Of a stretch of 64,000 nt of DNA, positions 25,334 through 36,400 are shown one piece after another. Every line of letters begins with the position of its first letter. Position 1 is the first letter of the stretch. A program made the translations under genes and the position numbers. Source of the DNA: an uncultured Verrucomicrobia subdivision 3 bacterium (lineage in GTDB: Bacteria > Verrucomicrobiota > Verrucomicrobiia > Limisphaerales > UBA11358); contig CAIQKM010000065.1 of assembly GCA_903872345.1 (NCBI GenBank), positions 1 through 64,000 on the forward strand. Reading direction: 5' to 3'. The notes under the pieces were generated by a model. That model had not been told where the DNA came from. It saw only the letters and a program-made list of their open reading frames with translations, and made no database searches.

Positions 25334-25438
25334 GGCCGCAACCCCGTTGGGGTTGGCGATGTTGGCGGCCGGTTACCCAGGGTAGCCTCGCGGACTCGGC
25401 AACCCTGGGCTTTGGGCCGGAATCCCGTTGGGATTCTC
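25334..25438. repeat. REP-like repeat copy R2
   Basis: R2 starts GGCCGCAACCCCGTTGGGGT, has the central ACCCAGGGTAGC...GCAACCCTGGGC stem, and ends GGAATCCCGTTGGGATTCTC. It lies 20 bp after the transposase stop codon in the orientation opposite to R1. From 25336 onward it forms part of a 201-bp segment duplicated at 25731-25931. Confidence 0.8.
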
Positions 25439-25454
25439 ATATGCCGTAACCTGG

Positions 25455-25536
25455 TTACGCCTTGAATTGCAACACGGCTTCGACGCACAGGCCACATAGG
25501 TTCGGATGGTCGACGTTTTGGCCGATGTCCGTTTCC
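25455..25536 (-). pseudogene. duplicated 3' end of ileS
   Basis: Read on the minus strand, this stretch encodes ETDIGQNVDHPNLCGLCVEA then VLQFKA and a stop. The true ileS terminus reads ETDIGQNAEHPTLCGRCIEA then VLQFKA. The copy keeps the frame and stop codon but is cut abruptly at 25536. It lies at a constant offset of 395 bp from the real gene end and is joined to R2 exactly as the real gene end is joined to R4, so gene tail and repeat were copied together. Confidence 0.85.
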
Positions 25537-25584
25537 TCAATCCTTAACCTGCCAAAGCACAGCGCGTAAGCTTCGAGGTTTATC

Positions 25585-25684
25585 AATCCCAACGGGATTG
25601 CGTCTCGAAGCCCAGGGTTGCTCGGGTGCGAGCTACCCTGGGTAAACATTATCGAATGGCTTCAACCACAACGTGGTTGCGGCC
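25585..25684. repeat. REP-like repeat copy R3
   Basis: R3 reads AATCCCAACGGGATTGCGTC, then the central CCCAGGGTTG...CTACCCTGGG stem, then CAACCACAACGTGGTTGCGGCC. It has the orientation of R1 and lies between the truncated ileS copy and R4, so R3/R4 form a head-to-head pair as R1/R2 do. Confidence 0.8.
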
Positions 25685-25728
25685 TAAACCACCGCAACAA
25701 TTTTGCGAGATGGGGTGACGGGCGTGGC

Positions 25729-25833
25729 AGCCGCAACCGCGTTGCGGTTGGTGATGTTGGCGGACGACTACTCAGGGTAGCCTCGCGGACTCGGCAACCC
25801 TGGGCTTTGAGCCGGAATCACGTTGGGATTCTC
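25729..25833. repeat. REP-like repeat copy R4, next to ileS
   Basis: R4 runs from CAGCCGCAACCGCGTTGCGG to GGAATCACGTTGGGATTCTC and matches R2 along its length apart from scattered substitutions, several of them paired so that the first hairpin is kept (CCCCGTTGGGG in R2, CCGCGTTGCGG in R4). It ends 17 bp from the ileS stop codon. Confidence 0.8.
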
Positions 25834-25849
25834 GTTTGCCGCAACCCGG

Positions 25850-28636
25850 TTACGCTTTGAATTGCAGCACGGCTTCGATGCACCGGCCGCACAGAGTCGG
25901 ATGTTCGGCGTTCTGGCCGATGTCGGTTTCCCAGTGCCAGCAGCGTTCGCATTTTTGGCCGTCGGCTTTGGCAATAGAATGGGAAACCGTTTCGCCCACG
26001 CTCATTTTCAAGGCCGAAACATTCAATAACTCCCGCAGCATATCCTTGTCGGAATCTTGGTTTTGAGCCTGCGGAATGACAATTTCGATTTTGGCATCCA
26101 AAGCCTTACCAATGGTTTTGGTCTGACGGGCTTTTTCCAGTTCAGGCAACAATCGTTCGCGCCACAGTTTGAGCCATTGCCATTTGCCAATTTCATCCGG
26201 ATCCAATGTAAAGGTGCTTTGTTTCAATTCACTTTCATGCACCGAACCCGTCGGTTTGCCGGGTATAAATTCCCAGGCCTCGTCGGCGGTGAACGCCAAA
26301 ATGGGCGACAGCATCTGACACAAACCCGTGACGAGCCGGTGCAGCGCGGTTTGGGTGGAACGGCGGCGCGCGGAATTCGCCGCGTCGGTGTACAGGCGGT
26401 CTTTGATGACGTCGTGGTAAACCGAGGACAGCTCCACGGCGATGAACTGGCTCAACTTTTGATAGACCACGTGAAATTCATACGCGTCGTAGGCGGCGAT
26501 GACTTCGGCCTCAAGTTTCGCGAATTCGCCGAGAATCCAACGGTCGAGGCCGGTCAATTTGTCGTCGGCCACGGTGTGTTTCGCGGGATCAAAATCGTAC
26601 AAATTCGAGAGCTGATAGCGCAGGGCGTTGCGGATGGCGCGATAGGTTTCGCCCACCTTGTTGATGCGCTCTTCGCTCACTACGATGTCGTTGCGGTAAT
26701 CTTGCGACGCCACCCAGAGGCGGACCACGTCCGCGCCCCATTTGTTGACGTAGGCTTCGGCCGTCTGCGGCTTCTCGTAGCCGCCTTGTTTGCTCTTGGA
26801 GATTTTTTCGCGATCCGCGTCCACCATGAAACCGTGCGTGAGCACGGTCTTGTACGGCGCGGCACCGTTGCCGGCGAGCGAGAGCAATAGCGAGGACTGG
26901 AACCAGCCGCGATGTTGATCGCTGCCTTCAAGATAAACGTCGGCTTGAAAGGCTTTGTCCTTGCCGCGAATCTCCGGTCGGCGGGCGATGACCGCCCGCG
27001 AGGAACTGCCGGAATCAATCCACACGTCCAGTGTGTCGCTGGACTTGGCCGTGGCTTCGGCGCCGGTCCAGTTGGCCGGCTTCACCAGCGCCCAGAGTTC
27101 GGCCGCCGATTTTTCAAACCAAACGTTGGAGCCGTGCTGCTCGATAATATCCGCCACGTTGCGGACAATCTGCGCATCGAGAATGGCCTCACCCTGGGCG
27201 TCGTAAAACGCCGGAATCGGCACGCCCCAGGTGCGCTGGCGCGAGATGCACCAGTCCGGACGCGACTGCACCGCGCCTTTGATGCGGTTCACGCCCCAAT
27301 CCGGAATCCAGTTCACGCGGTCGATTTCGGCGACCGCCTGCTCGCGAAATTGATCGTGGTCAATCTTGATGAACCACTGGTCCATCGCGCGGAAGATCAC
27401 CGGCGTTTTGCTGCGCCAGCAGTGCGGGTAGCTGTGGTGATAATTTTCCTGGTGCAACAGGGCGTGACGCACACGGAGTTCGTGCAGCACCGCCTCGTTG
27501 GCCTCGCTCTTGCCATGCTTGGCGAGAATGGATTTGCCCAGCAATTCCGCCGGCATTTGCTGCTCCACCGGCAGATCGTTCGTGTGCGCCAGCGCGCCGT
27601 CATCGTTGACCGGCGAGTAAATCGGCAGCCCATTCGCGCGCCCGAGATTGTAGTCGTCCGTACCGTGGCCGGGGGCGATGTGAACAAAACCCGTGCCCGT
27701 GTCGCTCGTGACAAATTCGGCGGCAAACGCCTTGCCGGTTCGGTGGCAGAACGGATGCTGGTATTCGATGGAGGCCAGTTGTTCGGTCGGAAACGGCGTT
27801 TCCGTATAGGCAGCCCAGCCGCACTTTTGCGCCACCGCCGGCAGCAGGCCGCGAAAGACGATGTAATTTTCATCACCCACCGTGGCGGTGACGTATTGAA
27901 AATCCTTGTTGTAAGCCACCGCCAGATTCGCCGGCAGCGTCCACGGGGTTGTGGTCCAGATGACGATGAACGTCTTGGGCTGGCCCACCACGGGAAATTT
28001 CACGAAACAGCTCTGGCTGACGTGGTCGGCGTATTCCACTTCCGCCTCGGCGAGGGCGGTGCGGCAGGGAATGCTCCAGTACACGGGTTTTTTGCCGCGA
28101 TAAACAAAACCCTTGGCCACGATGTCCGCAAACATCCGCAGTTCATCCGCCTCGTATTCCTTGTTCAGGGTGAGGTAGGGATTTTCCCAGTCGCCGAGCA
28201 CGCCCAGCCGTTTGAACTGGGTGCGCTGCAAATCAATGTATTTGCGCGCATAAGCATCGCAGGCCCGCCGGATGGTGGCGGCGTCCGCGTTGGTGTCGCC
28301 GGCCTTGCGCATTTCCTGCGAGACTTTGAACTCGATCGGCAGGCCGTGACAGTCCCAGCCCGGAATGTAGGGCGCGCTGAAGCCGCGGATGGTCTTGTAT
28401 TTGATGACAATGTCCTTGAGCGTCTTGTTGAGCGCGGTGCCCACGTGAACATCGCCATTGGCGAAGGGCGGGCCGTCATGCAGGACAAATTTGGGCGCAC
28501 TGGCGCGGGCGGTTTGGATCTGCTGGTAAAGCTTCGCGGCTTCCCACTTCTGCAAACGCGCCGGCTCGCGCGTGATCAAATCCGCCTTCATGGCGAAATC
28601 CGTGCGCGGCAGGTTCAAGGTGTCTTTGTATTCCAT
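25850..28636 (-). CDS. ileS: isoleucyl-tRNA synthetase
   Basis: IleS charges tRNA-Ile and edits misactivated valine. From the ATG at 28636 the protein has 928 residues and begins MEYKDTLNLPRTDFAMKADL, the usual family N-terminus; the frame is open a further 36 codons but those residues are not family-like. Signatures are FVLHDGPPFANGDVHVGTAL (HIGH-type motif as HVGT), the editing domain with TTTPWTLPANLAVAY and the HIAPGHGTDDY stretch, and DREKISKSKQGG (KMSKS type). The C-terminal zinc ribbon is CERCWHWETDIGQ...CGRC, of the bacterial type. The 3' end of the gene is duplicated about 395 bp downstream beside REP-like repeats. Confidence 0.96.
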   Translation of the reverse strand: MEYKDTLNLPRTDFAMKADLITREPARLQKWEAAKLYQQIQTARASAPKFVLHDGPPFANGDVHVGTALNKTLKDIVIKYKTIRGFSAPYIPGWDCHGLPIEFKVSQEMRKAGDTNADAATIRRACDAYARKYIDLQRTQFKRLGVLGDWENPYLTLNKEYEADELRMFADIVAKGFVYRGKKPVYWSIPCRTALAEAEVEYADHVSQSCFVKFPVVGQPKTFIVIWTTTPWTLPANLAVAYNKDFQYVTATVGDENYIVFRGLLPAVAQKCGWAAYTETPFPTEQLASIEYQHPFCHRTGKAFAAEFVTSDTGTGFVHIAPGHGTDDYNLGRANGLPIYSPVNDDGALAHTNDLPVEQQMPAELLGKSILAKHGKSEANEAVLHELRVRHALLHQENYHHSYPHCWRSKTPVIFRAMDQWFIKIDHDQFREQAVAEIDRVNWIPDWGVNRIKGAVQSRPDWCISRQRTWGVPIPAFYDAQGEAILDAQIVRNVADIIEQHGSNVWFEKSAAELWALVKPANWTGAEATAKSSDTLDVWIDSGSSSRAVIARRPEIRGKDKAFQADVYLEGSDQHRGWFQSSLLLSLAGNGAAPYKTVLTHGFMVDADREKISKSKQGGYEKPQTAEAYVNKWGADVVRLWVASQDYRNDIVVSEERINKVGETYRAIRNALRYQLSNLYDFDPAKHTVADDKLTGLDRWILGEFAKLEAEVIAAYDAYEFHVVYQKLSQFIAVELSSVYHDVIKDRLYTDAANSARRRSTQTALHRLVTGLCQMLSPILAFTADEAWEFIPGKPTGSVHESELKQSTFTLDPDEIGKWQWLKLWRERLLPELEKARQTKTIGKALDAKIEIVIPQAQNQDSDKDMLRELLNVSALKMSVGETVSHSIAKADGQKCERCWHWETDIGQNAEHPTLCGRCIEAVLQFKA

Positions 28637-28731
28637 CGCTATAGAAACAGTAACGTTAACAGCGGGAAAATACCCTGTCAACGGGCGGGCATGGCATTGT
28701 CGTGGGATCCGCCCGACGAGGGGGGCCGTTT

Positions 28732-29238
28732 TTAAGGCTGGCAAACGGTGGGCACCTGGCCGTCCGGGCCCGGCTTGTTCCAGCCGTTCACGATTTCCTT
28801 GCCTTCGGGCGTGTCCAGCGAGTGCCAGTCGGTGTCTTCCAGGCGCCGCACCAAGGTGTTGGGGGGAATCTGGCGACGATCAATCCGTCCCGATTCATCC
28901 CGTCCGGCGGCGCGGGCTTTTTGCACCTCTTCGAAGAGCTGTTTGATTTCCGGTGAATATTTTTCGAGGTAGGCGATCACCAAGTGCGCTTTATCGCCCG
29001 GATTTCCATTGGTGCAAATCACCAGCGCCCGGACGCCCGCCATATCGGCGCCTTTGATGCCCGCAACGGGCGGAATGGTGCCGCGCGGCGCGACAAACAG
29101 CCGCTTCTCGGACACATCATAAAAATAACCGTCCTCGTGCCGGGTGTCACCGGGGGGACTTAGCTTGAAAAACAGGACGGCGGCGGCGGCCAGCAGGACC
29201 AGGGCGGCAACAAGTTTTATAATTGCGGGTTTTTTCAT
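28732..29238 (-). CDS. hypothetical single-pass membrane protein
   Basis: I do not recognise this 168-residue protein. From MKKPAIIKLVAAL at 29238 it has one membrane helix (about 7-27). A soluble domain follows that contains YFYDVSEKRLFVAPRGTIPP, GADMAGVRALVICTNGNPGD, and AYLEKYSPEIKQLFEEVQKA. It ends with NTLVRRLEDTDWHSLDTPEG and a C-rich tail (VPTVCQP). The domain is probably periplasmic. An upstream extension of the frame to 29355 is proline/arginine-rich and overlaps the pseudopilin gene, so I left it out. The gene lies 25 bp downstream of the pseudopilin gene and is probably co-transcribed with it. Confidence 0.6.
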   Translation of the reverse strand: MKKPAIIKLVAALVLLAAAAVLFFKLSPPGDTRHEDGYFYDVSEKRLFVAPRGTIPPVAGIKGADMAGVRALVICTNGNPGDKAHLVIAYLEKYSPEIKQLFEEVQKARAAGRDESGRIDRRQIPPNTLVRRLEDTDWHSLDTPEGKEIVNGWNKPGPDGQVPTVCQP

Positions 29239-29263
29239 CGGAAAAGCTGGTTCAACCGGCGGC

Positions 29264-30079
29264 TCAATGCGGACTGGCCACCGCCGACCACCAGCAGGCG
29301 TTCTTGTTGCAGGGAATGGTCGCGGGATTGAGCAGCGTGGCGTGGCCGTCGGCAAACGAGTAGTTGGATTTTAATTTATGGCGAAACGTCCCGGGATCAT
29401 CTTCCGCCGCCCGGTTAAAACCCATGTCGTTGGCGGCGCCCTCCTCTTTCCAGATCCACCAGTGGTCGTCCGGCCAGAGCCCGTCAAAGTCGCTGTTGCC
29501 GTCGCCAAACAAGATCACCTGCACCGGCTTTTGCAGTTGCATCGTGCGGCATTGATTATTTTCGTCCGGCGCGGGCCGGCCGAGCGGCGGCTGGGCGCCG
29601 CCGGATTCCCAGTGGACGTTTACCGCGCCGATGCCGCTGCACAATTCGTTTTCGCCCGCCACCTGTTTGCCGATCACCGCAGGGTTGGGTTTCAGCGGCG
29701 CCACGCGCGAACCGAGGGCGTAGATGTCTTTCAGTTCGGCCGGACAATCATAAACTTTGGCACTGTGGCCCACGTAGCCGAACAGGTAGGAGCGCCAGGT
29801 GGTCCGGCAGTCGGTCAATTCCGCCTGCATGGGCGGCAGCCAGTCGTTGGAATCGGAATAGTAGAGAATGGTGCCCAAGACGAGCTGTTTCTGGTTGTTC
29901 AGGCATTGGCTCTGGAAGGCCTTGGCCTTGGCCTGCGCCAGGGCCGGGAGGAGCATCGCGGCCAGAATGGCGATGATGGCAATGACCACGAGCAATTCGA
30001 TAAGCGTGAAACCGCCACCGGTTCCGTTCGCCGCCGTTTTCCCCTTGATCGCCAAGCTGTCGGATCGCTTTAAATCCAT
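29264..30079 (-). CDS. pseudopilin-like protein with DGH C-terminal motif (H-X9-DG type)
   Basis: The 271-residue protein has a type II secretion/type IV pilus class III signal: a polar leader ending in GGG, then [18 protein letters not shown] as the hydrophobic helix, to be cut by prepilin peptidase before Phe. The globular part has paired cysteines. It ends with [18 protein letters not shown], the H-X9-DG motif shared by large paralogous families in Verrucomicrobiota, Planctomycetota and Lentisphaerota. The protein is predicted to be anchored in the inner membrane and may be a minor pseudopilin. It is divergent from the giant exoprotein gene (330-bp spacer), which may be a partner by analogy with the pairs at 55286-62320. 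Confidence 0.85.
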   Translation of the reverse strand: MDLKRSDSLAIKGKTAANGTGGGFTLIELLVVIAIIAILAAMLLPALAQAKAKAFQSQCLNNQKQLVLGTILYYSDSNDWLPPMQAELTDCRTTWRSYLFGYVGHSAKVYDCPAELKDIYALGSRVAPLKPNPAVIGKQVAGENELCSGIGAVNVHWESGGAQPPLGRPAPDENNQCRTMQLQKPVQVILFGDGNSDFDGLWPDDHWWIWKEEGAANDMGFNRAAEDDPGTFRHKLKSNYSFADGHATLLNPATIPCNKNACWWSAVASPH

Positions 30080-30122
30080 GTTTGAAGACTGCCAGCTCTT
30101 TACATACGGTCAATGTCGCTTG

Positions 30123-30140
30123 GGTGACAATTGTGCAAAA
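30123..30140 (-). promoter_or_regulatory. candidate shared upstream element, copy 1
   Basis: On the minus strand the site reads TTTTGCACAATTGTCACC, 44-61 bases before the pseudopilin start. Similar sites precede the two exoprotein operons (58848-58862 and 62431-62454). The remainder of the spacer 30141-30408 is the leader of the giant gene and shows no gene. Confidence 0.3.
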
Positions 30141-30408
30141 GTCGGTTGGAATGCGGCCAGGTTGGCGTAAAAGCAACGATTGGTTGCCGGAAAAGTTGCC
30201 GAAGTGCGCCTCACTATCAGTTGTCAGCCAATTCGACCGGTGCGTAACCTCGCTGTTTAATTCCGCGCGGAATCGTTTCTGTAACGTCACTTTTTTTGGG
30301 GGAAGGGGTGCTAAGATGGCGGTGCGTTAGATTTCAAGAAAGAGGATAACGCTTTTACAAAAAAACAACTTGGCCGTCCCGTCCGGACGACCTTCAACTC
30401 GTTTATAT

Positions 30409-33400
30409 ATGAAGAAGAGACACCTTGACCGGTTGCGCCGGAGTCCTTATCAGCAGCTAATGTTGGCGACCACATTTGTGGCCAGCCTCTGTGCGGGTGC
30501 CTTTTCCGTCCAGGCCCAAAGCGGCGTCTGGAACAATGCCAGCGGCGGCAGTTGGGCCGCCCAGCCCAATTGGAGCGGCGGGATCATTGCGAACGGCACC
30601 AATGCGGTTGCGGATTTCAGCACCCTGGCTCTGACGGCGGATGCCACGGTGACCCTGGACGGCACCCAGACGGTGGGCAGCCTGATTTTCGGCGACACCT
30701 CGGCCAGTCATAATTGGTTTCTTAATCCCGGCAACAATGGCGCGTTGATTCTCGCGGACACCAATGCCGTGCGCACCATTACCGTAAACAACCAGACGGC
30801 CACCGTCACCGGCCCGCTCGGCGGCACCAGTTCGCTGACCAAGCTCGGCACCGGCAACCTGGTATTTCTGACCGACAACGCCTTGAGCGGATTTGCCAAA
30901 ATCACAAACTCCGGCGCCGCCGGCGATTTGCAGGTCGGCGCCCTCAGCCTGACCGCCACCCCCGGCGTCGTCATCCCCAACGCGGGTGCGACCTTTACTT
31001 CGGTGGGCACCGTCAGCATGCCTTCCCCCGGTTCGGCGGACTCCTGCTTTGTTTCCGGCGCGGGCACCTGGCGGCTACGGAATTCCAATTCCAGCGTGAG
31101 CAACCCGGACATTCTCGCTCCCACCTCCTACTTGGATGATTATGGCGCGCAAATTTCCAGCACCATTGATACCGGCGCGGCCGGCACCACCCATTATATT
31201 GTCGGCTATGGCAACAGCGACCGCTTTTACTCCTATTACGGCGACCTCCAAATCGGCCGGAACGGCACCACCACCACGGGCGGCAGCATCACGGGAGCCG
31301 GCAACCTTTATTTTTACGGCTATCCTTCCCCGAGTTGGAACATGGACTTCGTCCTGTTCGCGAATAATTCGGCCTGGACCGGGGGCGTGATTCTGGAACG
31401 CGGTTATCTGACCTTGTATAACAACAAGGCGTTGACGGCGTCTAACAGCGTGACCCTCAATCCGGCCGCCGGCGAAACGGCCATTTTGCAGCCCTTCAAG
31501 TCCGGTCTGGCGGTCACCATCGGCGCTCTCTCCAGCACCGGGGCCGGCAACGCCGAAGTTCTGGCGCATTACAGCCAGACCCTCACGATCAACCAAACTG
31601 TGAACACGACCTTCGGCGGCGTGATCACCAACGAACCCAGCTACACCTTGGGCATCACCAAGCTCGGCACCGGCACCCTGACCTTGAGCGGCACCAACGC
31701 CTATTATGGTTTGACCACCATCAGCAACGGCACCATCAATATCACCGGCAACAATGCGTTGTGTACCGGGGCGGTCGTGGTCAACAGCAACGCCACTCTG
31801 TCCGGCACCGGGATCATCGGCGGGGCGGTAACGAACCTGGCCGGCGGCATCGTGACGATTGGCACGCCCGCGACCGGCACCTTGACGATCAATAACTCCC
31901 TGACTCTCGCGGCGGGCAGCACAAATTTTTTTAACATTAGCAAGACGGGCGGCGTGCTGACGAATGACCTGATCAACGGACTGACCGCCGCCACCTTCGG
32001 CGGCACCCTGATTGTTTCCAATGTGACCACGGACGGAACGCCGCTGGCGGCCAACGATACCATCCAGCTCTACGCGGCCGGAAACTATGCCGGCGCCTTT
32101 GCCACCGTGGTATTGCCGTCGGTGGCGGCGGGTCTGACCTGGGACACCTCCCAGCTCGCGACGGCCGGCACGATCAAAGTTATCCTCCAAGGCTCGGTGG
32201 TGGCTCCCGCATTCAGCCCCAATGGCGGCAATGTGCTCGCCCCCCAGACCGTGACGATTTCTTCCCTCACGCCCGGTGCGACCATCTATTATACGACGGA
32301 TGGAACCACGCCCACCACCAGCTCGCCGAACGGGCTGACGCCGGTGACCTTGACTGTATTGAATACCACCACAACGGAAACCCTGACCGCGTTTGCCGCG
32401 AAAGCCGGCAGCATCACCAGCGGTTTCTCCACGGCGACGTTCAATGTGGCCGGTTTCATCTGGACCAATACGGTGGGCGGCAATTGGTCGGCTGCGGCCA
32501 ACTGGCTCTATGGTTCCGTGGCCAATGGCAGCGCCACGAACGCCTATTTCAACTCCTTGACCCTGCCGGGTGACACCACGGTTACCCTGGACACGGCGGA
32601 AACGATCGGCGCCCTCTATTTTGCCGACAAGGGCAACGCCCATAACTGGACGCTGGCCGATGGCGGAGCGGGTCCGCTGACCCTCGACAATGGCGGCCCC
32701 GCGGCGGTCATCAACGTGAGCAATCAGACCGTGATGGTCGGGGCTTCCCTGACGGTTGCCGGCGGTCTGACCAAAACCGGCAACGGCACGCTGCTGCTGA
32801 CGGGAGCGAACACCTATACCGGCAACACCACCGTGGCGGGCGGCACCTTGGGCGTTGGCTCGGTGACGCTGGGGGGTTCGGACGGGTCGATCATCGTCAA
32901 TACCAACACGGTGTTGCAGTCCTCCGGAACGCTCTCATTGAATGCCGGCGGATCCAATCCGACCATCGGCTTGAGCGGCACCGGCACGGTGCAGCTTACT
33001 TCGGTCAACAACAGCACTTCGTCACCCGACATTTATTTCAACGACAATGACGCTCAAAACGTGAACAGCACCGCCAATTGGGGATCCCGCGTCGGTACGC
33101 CCGTGAACCTTGGCGCCCTCCAGCGTTACATCTGGGGCAATACCGATCATAACGGGGTCGGCCAGTATGGTGTGACCGAGGCGGACTGCCAGTTCGCCGG
33201 TCAGATTTCCGGCCCCGGCGGTTTGACCTTCATTGCGCAAGATGAATTTACCGGCGGCAGCCCCATGCAAGTGGGCTTCTGTCTGAACGCCTCGAACACC
33301 TTCACCGGCCCGGTGGAACTCCAACGCGGCTCGATCTATTTGGGCGCGGCGGGCGCCTTCCCCGCCGGCGACGTGCTGCGGTTCAATGTGTCACCGGGAT

Positions 33401-36400
33401 ACACCGGCAACTTCTTCCTCTACGGCAACAACGTGACGGTTTCCGACCTTTCCTCCACCAACGGCGGCACGGCGGTGATCGCCAACGGCAACGCCAATCC
33501 GAGCGCCTACGGCCCGGTGACCTTGACGGTCATTCAGAACAACGCGGCCACCTACGCCGGTCTGATTGCCGACGTGAAAGCGGAATACGGCGTCACCGCC
33601 GGCACCGCCGCCACGGTGTTGAGTTTGGTCAAGAGCGGTTCGGCGACCCTGACCCTGACCGGTGCCAATAAATACAGTGGCGCCACCACGGTTGCCGCGG
33701 GCGAGCTGGTGATCAGTTCCGCGCAGATCACGACCAACACGATTTCCGTGGCCGACGGGGCCGCGCTGGGCGTGCTTGTTTCCGGCACCAACCAGTTCAC
33801 GCCGGCCACTCTTGTGGAAGGCAGTGTGAGCGGTCCGGTAACCAATGAATTCACCGGCTTGGCCAGCACCACCACGGCCCCGGTCAGTGTCGGCTATCTG
33901 GTGTTGAATGGCACCACTACCATTAACATCCTCGGCGGCACCTTCGCCACGGGTCAGATTTATCCGCTCATCGGCTTCACGAACATCAGCGGCGCGGGCA
34001 ATTTCGTGCTGGGCGCGGTGCCGGTCGGTCTGGTGGCCACGGTGGTCACCAATGGCAACGCCATCGCCTTGCAGGTGGCGACGGGCAACATTCTGGCCTG
34101 GAACGGTCTCGTCAACGGCAATTGGGACATCTCGGCCACGGCCAACTGGACCTATGCGGGCGCCACCGGCAAGACCTATACCGATGGCGTGCCGGTTCTG
34201 TTCGACGACTCCGCCGCCGCGACGACCGTCAACAACACGGCGACGGTTTCGCCCGCCTCCATCACCGTCAGCAATACGGCCAAGGCTTATTCCCTGGGCG
34301 GCAGTCCGATCGCCGGGAACGGCGGCCTGACCAAGAAAGGCAACAACGCGCTGACCTTGACCGGTGCGGACACCTTTACCGGCAACCTCGTCATTGCTGC
34401 GGGCACCTTGAATATCGGCAGCAACGCCTCCCTCGGTGGCGGTAATTATCCCGGCGCCATCACCGACAACGGCAGCCTGGTTTACAACAGCTCCGTGGAT
34501 CAGACCAACGCGGGCGTTCTTAGCGGTTCCGGTACGCTCACCCAGAATGGCACGGACACCCTGACGCTGGCGGCGAACGCCCCGTTGACCGGGGGCATCA
34601 CGGTTAACAGCGGCACGCTGCGGGTGACGACCAGCAACTTTGGCGGTCAGTTCACGCCCTCCCTGGTGACCATCAACCCCAACGGCACCTTGTTCAATGA
34701 CCAGACCCATGCGTTGGGCTACAAGACGTCCGTGTTCATCAATCAAGGCACTTGGTTGTTGAACTACGAAGACTATAAGACCAATGTGACGATGGTGGAT
34801 GGCCAGATCAATGCCGGCCCCGGCGGTAACGGCGGCCAGTTGCGCCTTGGTTACAGCGGCACCAGCTACATCACCGTGACCAACTCGGTCATTGGCTCGG
34901 TCATCAATGAAGCCGTCAACAACTATAGTGGCACCAACTATTTGAACGTGTACCGCGGCGCGGCGCCGAGCGACCTGACCATCAACGGGGTCATCTCCAG
35001 CAGCAGTGGCGGCTATCTGGTGAAGAATGGCAACGGCATTCTTACCCTCACTGCGGGCAATACCTTCACCAATTCTCTAACAGTGAATGCCGGCACGCTG
35101 GCGCTGGGGCTTAACGCCAACCTGTCCTGTCCTGTGCTCATCCAAAGCGGCGCCAGCCTGCTCATCGGGCAAACCAATTTGGGAACGGCCTTTATCAATA
35201 ACACGCTCGCCTTGTCCTCCGGCAGCACCAATGTGTTGAAGATCAGCAAGACCGGCGGGACGCTGACGGCGGATTCCATTCAGGGCCTGACCACGGTAAC
35301 CTATGCCGGCACCCTGGTGGTGACCAACGTGACCACCGACGGCACCGCATTGGCGGCCGGCGACACGGTTCAGCTCTTCGGCGCCACCAGCTTCGCGGGC
35401 GGGTTTAACAGCCTGGTTCTGCCGGCGCTTACGGCCGGACTGAGCTGGGATATCTCCCAACTGGCCGTCTCGGGTTATGTGACGGTCACCGCCACGGTTT
35501 CGGCCCCGGCCTTCAACCCGCCGGCGGGCAGCTATGCGAGCGTGCAGGCGGTGACGATCTCCTCGCTGACGCCCGGAGCGACGATCTATTACACGACGGA
35601 TGGCAGCACGCCGACGACCAGTTCGCCCCATGGGGTGACGCCGTTGACGGTGACCGTGCTGGGCAGTTCCCCGACCGAAACGCTGACGGCTTACGCCACC
35701 CATGCCGGTGACGCGGATAGCGCGCCGTCCTCGGCGGCCTACACCCTCTCCGCCTCGATCTGGACCAACACGGTTGGTGGCAACTGGTCGGATACGGGTA
35801 GCTGGCTCTATGCCATCGTGCCCAACGCCGCCGGTTTGACGGCGGATTTCAGCGCCCTCGCGCTGACGGCCGACACCACGGTGACGAACGACTTGGCTCC
35901 CACGGTGGGGACGCTGGTGTTCGCCGACCGCGGCAACGCCCACAACTGGATGGTGGCGGATACCGGGGCGGGTCCCATCACTTTGGATGGCGGCACCGGC
36001 TCTGCGGTCATCACGGTGAGCAACCAGACGGCGACCATCGCCACCCCGTTGGCGGGTTCCAGCGGGTTCACCAAGACCGGCAACGGCACCCTGACCCTGG
36101 CCGGTAACAATACCTACACCGGTACGACCACCGTCGGAGCCGGCACCGTGAACTTTGCGACCCCGGTCAGCACCTACGCGGGATCTTCGGTGGCCATTAA
36201 CGCGGGCGCCGTGGCCGTCTCCTCCGCCACGCTGAACCTGAATGTGAATCAGAACGGCGGTTCGCCCAGCGTGAACGTGTCCGGGCCGGGCGTCCTGCGC
36301 CTGACCGCCACCACCAACAGCGCTTCCGCTCCGGACTTGTTCTTCGGCCCGGATCATTCCGGCAACAGCTACTGGGGGGTGCAGGAAGGCGCGCCGCTGG

